The position numbers and the translations under genes were made by a program. Below, piece after piece: positions 6,133 through 11,048 of a DNA stretch of 11,048 nt. The DNA is from Hyphomicrobiales bacterium (lineage in GTDB: Bacteria > Pseudomonadota > Alphaproteobacteria > Rhizobiales > Beijerinckiaceae). The notes below the pieces were generated by a model, which was not told where the DNA came from, made no database searches, and saw only the letters and a list, made by a program, of their open reading frames with translations. The stretch lies in assembly GCA_028290125.1 (NCBI GenBank), contig JAQGKM010000310.1, forward strand, positions 1 through 11,048, read 5' to 3'. Each line of letters starts with the position of its first letter. The first letter of the stretch is position 1.

Positions 6133-7029
6133 ATGACGAGCCACCGGGACCGAACCGCATCTTCCGCGCTGCCGGTTGTCGCGCTGTCGCTGGCCGCCTT
6201 GTTCTGGTCCGGCAATTTCGTCGTCGGTCGCGCCCTGCGCGGCGAGATCGATCCCGTGCATCTCGCCACGCTGCGCTGGATCATCTGCCTCGCGGTCTTT
6301 GCGCCGCTCGTCGGGCGGAAAGTTCTGGCGCATGCGGACGCGTTGCTACGGGAATGGCGGTATGTCCTCGCGCTCGGCGCCACCGGTGTCGCCGGCTTCC
6401 AGACCGTCGTCTATCTCGCGCTCGAGACGACGACGGCCATCAATGCGCTCCTGCTGCTCGCCTTCACGCCAGCCGCGATCCTGATCGGGACCGCGCTCAC
6501 CGGCGCGGCGCGTCCGCGCGCCGTGCAATGGGCCGGCACGCTGATATCGCTTCTCGGCGTCGGTGTGCTCGTCACGCGCGGCGACTGGCGTGTTCTGGCG
6601 ACGCTCGGCTTCGAGCGCGGCGATCTTTGGATGATGACCGCCGTGCTGTTCTGGTCGGTCTATTCCCTGCTGCTGACAAAGCGCCCGGCCGACCTGCCGC
6701 CCGACGTTTCGCTGGCGGGCAGCATCGTCGCGGCCTTGCTGATCCTCATCCCGCTGGCGGCGCTCGACACCGGCGCCTGGCCGTCGCTCACGCCCGCGAT
6801 GATCGCCGCGCTGCTGTACGTCGGGCTGTTCGCGTCGCTCTTCGCCTTCATCCTGTGGTCGTACGGCGTCGGCGAGATCGGACCCGGCAAGGCCGGACAA
6901 TTCATCCACCTGATGCCGGTGTTCGGCGCGGTGCTGGCGACGCTGTTTCTGGGCGAGCGCATCGGCATGGCGCAGATTGCGGGCGCGCTCTGCGTGCTGG
7001 CCGGCATCGTGCTGGTGAACCGCGACTAG
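6133..7029 (+). CDS. EamA-family (DMT superfamily) transporter
   Basis: This is a 298-residue inner-membrane protein with two EamA repeats (about residues 13-148 and 164-297), each of about five hydrophobic helices, for a total near ten. Family patterns are visible: LAALFWSGNFVVGRAL at the first helix, HLATLRWII, ALETTTAINALLLLAFTP, then GDLWMMTAVLFWSVYSLLLTKR opening repeat two, and GKAGQFIHLMPVFGAVLATLFLGE near the end. DMT proteins usually export amino acids, nucleosides or other metabolites; the substrate cannot be read from sequence. The ATG at 6133 puts the first helix close to the N-terminus, but its ribosome site is weak. A start at 6034 would add a 33-residue arginine-rich leader and is unlikely. 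The stop TAG (7027-7029) shares a CTAG with the convergent exonuclease stop. Confidence 0.9.
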   Translation: MTSHRDRTASSALPVVALSLAALFWSGNFVVGRALRGEIDPVHLATLRWIICLAVFAPLVGRKVLAHADALLREWRYVLALGATGVAGFQTVVYLALETTTAINALLLLAFTPAAILIGTALTGAARPRAVQWAGTLISLLGVGVLVTRGDWRVLATLGFERGDLWMMTAVLFWSVYSLLLTKRPADLPPDVSLAGSIVAALLILIPLAALDTGAWPSLTPAMIAALLYVGLFASLFAFILWSYGVGEIGPGKAGQFIHLMPVFGAVLATLFLGERIGMAQIAGALCVLAGIVLVNRD

Positions 7030-7928
7030 GCGCGGTTGGAGAACCGGTCGTAGGCGTCGATCTTGCGGCAATTGATGTCGATGACGCGCCCGTAGATCTC
7101 GTCGTGCAGGTAGCGGAACTCGTCCTCGCGGGCGTGGTCGGGCACGTCGATAAACCAGGCGCGCTGGGCGCCGGCGCCATCGCCATTCCAACGGTAGCCG
7201 CGCGCCTTCAGGGCGTCCTTGAGGTCGTAGGGCGCGCCTGACGCCCAGATACGCCAGCTCGGCGCGCGGGCGCGCTCCAGCAATTGCGCCATGCCGCGCC
7301 GGCCGCTCCGGGGCAGGGCGCGCGCCAGCAGTTCGATCCCGGCGTGGCAATCGTGCAGGGCGCGGTGGCGGTCGTAGAAAAAGCCCGCGCCGGCCGCGAG
7401 CCACGCGAGCTTCAGGCCCTCGAAACCCTCCGCCTGCCAGTCGACCTGCGACATCGAACAGGCCCACGGCAGATGCGTGAAGGTCTCGCAAAACATTTCC
7501 ATGAAGCGGCGGTCGAAGGCGGCGTTGTGGGCGATGACCAGATCGACGCCGTCGACGAACCGGGCGACCTCGTCCACGTCGATGCGCTGGCCGGCCACCA
7601 TCGTGTCGTCGATGCCGGTGATCGCCGTGATCTCGGCCGGAATGGGATGGGAGGGCTCGCGCAGTCCCTGGAAGGGCGCGCCGACCTCGACGATCCGGCC
7701 GTCCGGCGCATAGGTGAAGGGCGCCATGGCGAGCTCGATGACCTCGTGCCGCGCGGCGTCGAGGCCGGTGGTCTCGACGTCGAGAAAGATCGCGCGGCGC
7801 AGACCGCTCGTGTCGTCCGGCTCATAGCGGGTCGGCGGCTGCAGCTTGCGCAGCACGCGATACTGGCCGGTCGCCTGCAGGGCTTCGGCCATGGCGGCAT
7901 AGTCGAGAAGGTGCGCCGGTGACGACAT
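7026..7928 (-). CDS. DEDDh 3'-5' exonuclease with C-terminal extension domain
   Basis: This is a 300-residue cytoplasmic DnaQ-like exonuclease. The acidic catalytic motifs are complete: Exo I FLDVETTG (Asp50, Glu52), Exo II HNAAFD (134-139, Asp139) and Exo III-epsilon HRALHD (188-193, His188 and Asp193), so a DEDDh active site using two metal ions is expected. The protein is not the replicative epsilon subunit by length and layout. After the nuclease (about 45-205) comes a distinct C-terminal part (about 222-285) with WRIWASGAPYDLKDALKARGYRWNG. It resembles the small domain whose members read K-D-x-x-K-x-x-G-x-R-W, as in DUF5710-like modules that often accompany DNA-processing enzymes. Substrate and pathway are unknown; DNA repair or small-oligonucleotide trimming are possibilities. 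The ATG at 7928 lacks a strong ribosome site. The start is uncertain: Met13 at 7892 is the alternative. Confidence 0.88.
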   Translation of the reverse strand: MSSPAHLLDYAAMAEALQATGQYRVLRKLQPPTRYEPDDTSGLRRAIFLDVETTGLDAARHEVIELAMAPFTYAPDGRIVEVGAPFQGLREPSHPIPAEITAITGIDDTMVAGQRIDVDEVARFVDGVDLVIAHNAAFDRRFMEMFCETFTHLPWACSMSQVDWQAEGFEGLKLAWLAAGAGFFYDRHRALHDCHAGIELLARALPRSGRRGMAQLLERARAPSWRIWASGAPYDLKDALKARGYRWNGDGAGAQRAWFIDVPDHAREDEFRYLHDEIYGRVIDINCRKIDAYDRFSNRA

Positions 7929-8004
7929 GCTTCAGAAGTAGCCGGAAAGATGCGGCTTCACCACGAATTGTAGATGGCTTTCAACAGCTTCGATGTCAGC
8001 TGAT

Positions 8005-8019
8005 CTGACGTTGCGTCAG
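8005..8019 (-). terminator. Compact inverted repeat at the end of the 96-residue gene
   Basis: CTGACG (8005-8010) and CGTCAG (8014-8019) form a perfect 6-bp inverted repeat with a 3-nt spacer, overlapping the TGA stop (8018-8016) of the small gene. An 8-bp palindrome, TCAGCTGA (7996-8003), is directly adjacent. It could act as a weak terminator or 3'-end hairpin for the minus-strand gene, or as a protein-binding dyad between it and the exonuclease gene. There is no T-run. Confidence 0.25.
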
Positions 8020-8306
8020 GTACGGCGGATCGCCTTGCGGCGCGGGTGAGCGCCCGCCGGGGGAATTGACGCGGGTGACACGGTCGAGCCCAGCGCTGCG
8101 GCGCTCAGCACCACGGGATCGAGTTCGCCCTCGATGGCGAGGCGGATGATCGACTTTGCGAGCTGCTGGCGATGCTCCTGCATTACGCGGCGGGGCAGCG
8201 GGCGGCGGGTCACGAGAGCGCCTTCCGCAAGTTCGAGGGCGCGCCGCATGACGTGAATTTCCGCGGGGCCGAAACAGGGCTTTTCGGCATCGACACCCGG
8301 AAACAT
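8016..8306 (-). CDS. Hypothetical small protein (96 aa)
   Basis: I do not recognise this gene with confidence. It encodes a 96-residue soluble protein without signal peptide or membrane segment. The N-terminal half, CFGPAEIHVMRRALELAEGAL (residues 11-31), is predicted helical. A second helical stretch follows, HRQQLAKSIIRLAIEGELDPVVLSAAAL (about 45-72), whose pattern I-R-L-A-x-x-G-E-x-D-P recalls small uncharacterised rhizobial proteins, from memory only. The tail is proline- and arginine-rich (SIPPAGAHPRRKAIRRT) and may be disordered or bind nucleic acid. The gene is supported by a good ribosome site, GGGAG, ending 8-9 nt before the ATG at 8306, and by ordinary codon use. It stands alone: the exonuclease gene follows after 87 nt, and the divergent oxidoreductase begins 251 nt away. 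Confidence 0.65.
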   Translation of the reverse strand: MFPGVDAEKPCFGPAEIHVMRRALELAEGALVTRRPLPRRVMQEHRQQLAKSIIRLAIEGELDPVVLSAAALGSTVSPASIPPAGAHPRRKAIRRT

Positions 8307-8557
8307 GGCTAGCTCTCCCGCAAGATAATGATCTCGTTCGTAGAATTGCTCAGTCCAAGGATAAATTGCAAGATCTTTTGTGACGCTTCCGCCGGAAAAT
8401 CCAGATTTTGGGCGATCTGAGCTCCGGCTGCGTCACTCCCGGATGCTTTTTGGCAGACCAGCGGCTATGCTGCCTGGCAATCAACAGGGAGGTGACGGCA
8501 GTTTGGCCCGAGGGCCTTCAGCTGACGGCGCGCGCCCGATCGCAGCAGGGATGGCCA
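8307..8557. other. Divergent intergenic region with two operator-like dyads
   Basis: These 251 bp separate the small hypothetical gene (-) from the Ldh-type oxidoreductase (+). Two AT-rich dyads stand out against the GC-rich background. AAGATCTT (8370-8377) is an 8-bp palindrome. AAAATCCAGATTTT (8396-8409) has 6-bp arms and a 2-nt spacer. They could be operators for a local catabolic regulator. No well-spaced -35/-10 pair was convincing. An in-frame GTG at 8492 sits immediately after AGGGAG, too close to serve as a normal start. No additional gene was found. Confidence 0.35.
8547..8551 (+). promoter_or_regulatory. Ribosome-binding site that decides a TTG start
   Basis: AGGGA at 8547-8551 is followed by 6 nt and then TTG at 8558. 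This is standard spacing. The start yields a protein of the usual Ldh_2 family length, whereas the only in-frame ATG (8408) would add 50 residues rich in cysteine and tryptophan that have no family counterpart. The ATG at 8551 overlapping the site is in another frame. Confidence 0.6.
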
Positions 8558-9604
8558 TTGAAGCGCAATTCACCCGTTTTGCCGGAATCAAGCCTTCGCG
8601 ATTTCGTCGCCCGGCTGTTCGTCGCCCGCGGCATGAGCCGGTCGGCTGGCGAGGCGGTCGCGCGAGTCCTGGTCTGGGCAGATCTGCGCGGCGGCGACAC
8701 CCATGGGGTAAGCCGCATCGCGCATTATTTCGGCATGATCGACAAGGGCGCGCTGAAACCTGCGGCCGAACCCAGCCTGCGCGTCGACTTCGGCGCGCTG
8801 GCGGCGTTTGACGCGCAGGGCGCTGCCGGCCCGGTCGCCATGCTGACGGCGCTCGACGCCGCCGAGACCCGCGCCCGGGCGCATGGAATCGGGCTGGCGC
8901 TCGTGGGCGGCGCGACGCATGCCGGCGCCATGGGGTGCTACGCGGAGGCCGCGGCGCGCGAGGGTTTCGCCGCCCTCGTGATCGCCGCAGGGCCGCCGCT
9001 GATGGCCTACCACGGCGCGCGGATCCCCAGCGTCTCGACGGCTCCCATGGCGATCGCGGTTCCGGGCGGGCCCGACGGCGTGATCCTGCTCGACATGGCC
9101 TCGAGCCGGATCTCCAACGGGGCGCTGAAAAACGCGAAGCGCGACGGCAAGCCGCTGCCCGAAGGGGCGGCGCTCGATGCGCAGGGCGAGGCGACCACCG
9201 ACGCCGCTAAGGCGGACGTCCTCCTGCCGGTCGGCGGCCCCAAGGGCGCGGGATTCGCGCTGATGGTCGAGTGTCTCACCAGCCTGCTCGCCGGCGCCCC
9301 GATCCTGTCGCGCATGCTGGGCGAGGGCAAGAAGGGCCACGGCCAGAACGCCACGATCATCCTGATCGACATCGCGCGTCTGCGCGGGCCGCAAGACTTC
9401 ACCGCCGACGTGGATGCGCTGGCGGAGATCGTCGGGAGACTGCCGCTTGCGGCGGGCGCCGAGGCGATCCGCCTGCCCGGTGAACGCGGCGCGAGACTGG
9501 CGCGCGAGCGCGCCCGCGACGGCGTCCCCGTCTCGCCAAAGATCTGGGCCGAGCTTGTCGAACTGGCCGCAGCCCACAATGTCGCCGTCCCCGAGACGGC
9601 TTAA
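8558..9604 (+). CDS. Ldh_2 family (malate/L-lactate dehydrogenase-like) oxidoreductase
   Basis: This is a 348-residue NAD(P)-dependent oxidoreductase of the Ldh_2 superfamily, which includes malate, ureidoglycolate, sulfolactate and diketogulonate dehydrogenases acting on 2-oxo/2-hydroxy acids. The N-terminal helical part leads to ADLRGGDTHGVSRI (41-54) with the conserved His49. HGIGLALVGGATHAGAMGCYAE (109-130) carries the second conserved His121. LLDMASSRISNGALKNAKRDGK (177-198) and LPVGGPKGAGFALMVE (223-238) are the typical core. Where many members have a GTNP-I/L-A-x-A-x-P stretch, this one reads STAPMAIAVP (160-169), suggesting a divergent subgroup, possibly with another substrate or cofactor preference. 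The start is TTG at 8558. The TctC-type gene follows after 20 nt, so the enzyme probably acts on the acid that protein binds. The exact reaction is unknown. Confidence 0.9.
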   Translation: MKRNSPVLPESSLRDFVARLFVARGMSRSAGEAVARVLVWADLRGGDTHGVSRIAHYFGMIDKGALKPAAEPSLRVDFGALAAFDAQGAAGPVAMLTALDAAETRARAHGIGLALVGGATHAGAMGCYAEAAAREGFAALVIAAGPPLMAYHGARIPSVSTAPMAIAVPGGPDGVILLDMASSRISNGALKNAKRDGKPLPEGAALDAQGEATTDAAKADVLLPVGGPKGAGFALMVECLTSLLAGAPILSRMLGEGKKGHGQNATIILIDIARLRGPQDFTADVDALAEIVGRLPLAAGAEAIRLPGERGARLARERARDGVPVSPKIWAELVELAAAHNVAVPETA

Positions 9605-9624
9605 AAAACGAAAGAGGGAACGTC

Positions 9625-10641
9625 ATGTCGAAACTGCCCGTGCTGGCCGCCGCCAGTCTCGTCGTCGCAAGCCTGATGGCGACGGCGACAGCGCGCGCCG
9701 ACGCCCTGTCGGATTTCTACCGGGGCAAGAACATCACCTTCCTGGTCGGATCAGATCCCGGCGGCAGCTTCGGTCCCTACGCGCAGGTGCTGGCCGAGCA
9801 CATGCCAAAATACATTCCGGAGCGCCCCAAGATCATCATCAAGTACACGGGCGGTGAGTCCGGCGGGCTCGGCCTCGCCAATTCGGTGCGCGGCAACATG
9901 CCGGCCGACGGCCTCACGATGGCGATGACGCAGCAGACCATCGTGCTCAACCAGCTGCTGCAGCCGCAATACGCCAAATACGACGCGCGCGAATGGCTCT
10001 GGCTCGGCAACATGGCGCCGGTGCGCAACATGCTGTCGATCTGGCACACGGCGAAAGCCAAATCGATCGAGGAAGCCAGGACCAACGAGGTGATCATCGG
10101 CGCCACTGGCCCGTCGTCGCCGACCTACATCGTGCCCGCCTTGATGAACAAGTTTCTCGGCACGAAATTCAAGATCGTGACTGGCTACAAGGGCGCGGCC
10201 GATCTCAATCTCGCCATGCAGCGCGGCGAGATCGAAGGCCGCGGCGCGTCGTGGGTGAGCGTGCAGCTCGCCATGCCGGACGCGATCGCCGACGGACGCA
10301 TCAAGCCGGTCGTCTTCGCGTCGATCACGCGCGAGCCAAGCGCACCCGACGTGCCCACGCTCGCCGAACTCATCAAGGATCCGGTCCAGCGGCAGGTTGC
10401 GGAATTCCTTTCGGCCGAATCCGATTTCGGCCGCAGCGTCTTCCTGCCGCCCAACGTCCCGGCCGATCGTGTCGAGATGCTGCGCGCGGCTTTCGAAAAG
10501 ACCATGAAGGATGAGGTCTTTCTCGCAGACGCCGCGCGGTTGCGGCTGGTGATCGAGCCGATGTCGCACCAGGAACTGGCGCGCATCACCGCGAAGGTCG
10601 TCAGCTCGCCGAAGGAAGTGGTGGAGCTGGCGAAGTTCTGA
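9625..10641 (+). CDS. Tripartite tricarboxylate transporter substrate-binding protein (Bug/TctC family)
   Basis: This is a 338-residue periplasmic solute receptor. The signal peptide is plain: Lys3, a hydrophobic core at about 5-19 and cleavage after ARA (Ala25). The mature protein begins DALSDFYRGKNITFLVGSDPGGSFGPYAQVLAEH, the Bug signature in which the FLVGSDPGG loop grips a ligand carboxylate. The later GATGPSSPTYIVPALMN and GYKGAADLNLAMQRGEIEG are the second-lobe contacts typical of the family. These proteins bind carboxylates, amides or aromatic acids and usually serve TctAB, but many are orphans. No TctA or TctB gene is in the window. GAGGG about 8 nt before the ATG at 9625 gives a strong ribosome site, 20 nt after the oxidoreductase stop, so co-transcription is likely. 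The last 41 bp overlap the convergent glycosyltransferase gene. The ligand is unknown. Confidence 0.93.
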   Translation: MSKLPVLAAASLVVASLMATATARADALSDFYRGKNITFLVGSDPGGSFGPYAQVLAEHMPKYIPERPKIIIKYTGGESGGLGLANSVRGNMPADGLTMAMTQQTIVLNQLLQPQYAKYDAREWLWLGNMAPVRNMLSIWHTAKAKSIEEARTNEVIIGATGPSSPTYIVPALMNKFLGTKFKIVTGYKGAADLNLAMQRGEIEGRGASWVSVQLAMPDAIADGRIKPVVFASITREPSAPDVPTLAELIKDPVQRQVAEFLSAESDFGRSVFLPPNVPADRVEMLRAAFEKTMKDEVFLADAARLRLVIEPMSHQELARITAKVVSSPKEVVELAKF

Positions 10642-11048
10642 GCGCGCCGGTCCCGGGGATGCGCGCAGGATCGCGCGCATCCGCCCGGGCGCGCCGGAAC
10701 GTCCAGACGAATAGCGCCGACAGGACGAGAGTCCCAAGCGGCAGATGGAGCGCTCCGCCGACCAGTCGCGCGAGAATGGGCGTGACGAAGACGAGCGCTA
10801 TCACGCTGATTTCCCAGCGCACGAATCCGCGTGCGACGCCGTGCGCCGCAAGCAACACGAGGGCGGGCGCCAGCAACACCATGTCGTAGTCGATGCAGTA
10901 GGGCGTCGAGAGCAGCACGCCCGGGAACACCAGGGCTTGCTTCAGTCGCAGATCCGCCTGCGACCGACAGACCCGCCAGACGCAGGCGACGACGCCGAGC
11001 GTCACGGCGACCTGCGCCATCATCGCGAGGTCATAGCTTCCGCCGAGC
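10601..11048 (-). CDS. GT87/DUF2029-like membrane glycosyltransferase (5' truncated)
   Basis: The frame is open to the window edge, so only the last 148 residues are seen; the Met codons at 11020 and 11023 are internal. The fragment is strongly hydrophobic, with about four membrane segments. It contains LKQALVFPGVLLSTPYCIDYDMVLLAPALVLL. The P-Y-x-x-D-Y-D pattern at a membrane boundary is characteristic of the late part of GT-C fold GT87/DUF2029 proteins, which transfer sugars from polyprenyl-phosphate donors on the outer face of the inner membrane (for example alpha-mannosyl transfer). The tail after FRRARADARD is polar and proline-rich. Its TGA (10603-10601) lies inside the convergent binding-protein gene, a 41-bp overlap. 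Without the N-terminal catalytic Asp region the assignment is a good guess, not certain. Confidence 0.7.
   Translation of the reverse strand, partial: LGGSYDLAMMAQVAVTLGVVACVWRVCRSQADLRLKQALVFPGVLLSTPYCIDYDMVLLAPALVLLAAHGVARGFVRWEISVIALVFVTPILARLVGGALHLPLGTLVLSALFVWTFRRARADARDPARIPGTGALRTSPAPPLPSAS

Noticed and set aside
6346..7491. Long minus-strand open frame across the EamA gene and part of the exonuclease gene
   Set aside because: Low-complexity Arg/Gly/Glu/Gln-rich translation that spans the end of one real gene and the frame-shifted body of another. No ribosome site or family pattern.
8588..9577. Minus-strand open frame opposite the Ldh_2 oxidoreductase
   Set aside because: The plus-strand product has full family motifs. 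The antisense translation shows none.
9751..10737. Minus-strand open frame opposite the TctC-type gene
   Set aside because: The plus strand has a signal peptide and Bug motifs. The antisense frame is a composition artefact.

Overview
The window is GC-rich, densely coded chromosomal DNA with short intergenic gaps. It most resembles an alphaproteobacterium of the order Hyphomicrobiales (Rhizobiales). The clues are the order purL - bolA family - CGFS glutaredoxin, a YggT/YggU (DUF167) pair, a mesaconyl-CoA hydratase-type double MaoC protein of the ethylmalonyl-CoA pathway, and tripartite-tricarboxylate (Bug/TctC) uptake. The genus cannot be fixed from this sequence.

Layout. Positions 1-2081 (+) hold the 3' two-thirds of purL, a BolA-family gene 12 nt downstream, and the monothiol glutaredoxin grxD, which has its own leader with a small hairpin. 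A convergent AFMID-like alpha/beta hydrolase follows (2100-2984, -), separated from grxD by an 8-bp hairpin that includes both stop codons. Divergent from it is a secreted LpqC/PHB-depolymerase-like esterase (3093-4028, +). Its stop codon abuts that of the convergent mesaconyl-CoA hydratase gene (4029-5084, -). Next come yggT and a DUF167 gene (5471-5767 and 5150-5470, -), with no gap between stop and GTG start. A tRNA-Ala(CGC) gene with a clear sigma70-type promoter lies at 5922-5997 (+). An EamA/DMT exporter (6133-7029, +) and a DEDDh exonuclease (7026-7928, -) converge and share one CTAG as both stop codons. A 96-residue hypothetical gene (8016-8306, -) is followed by an Ldh_2-family oxidoreductase with a probable TTG start (8558-9604, +) and a TctC-type periplasmic binding protein 20 nt downstream (9625-10641, +). 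The window ends inside a GT87/DUF2029-like membrane glycosyltransferase gene (10601-11048, -), whose 3' end overlaps the binding-protein gene by 41 bp.

Function. Most genes are housekeeping: purine synthesis, Fe-S trafficking, tRNA, membrane and C2 metabolism. The Ldh-type oxidoreductase and binding protein look like a two-gene uptake and catabolism unit for an unknown organic acid, with no transporter membrane subunits in view. I saw no mobile element, CRISPR array, phage gene or defence system, and no convincing undescribed system. The points worth a second look are small-scale: how convergent genes are packed and ended, the grxD leader hairpin, the atypical Ldh_2 signature and TTG start, and the exonuclease's C-terminal domain.
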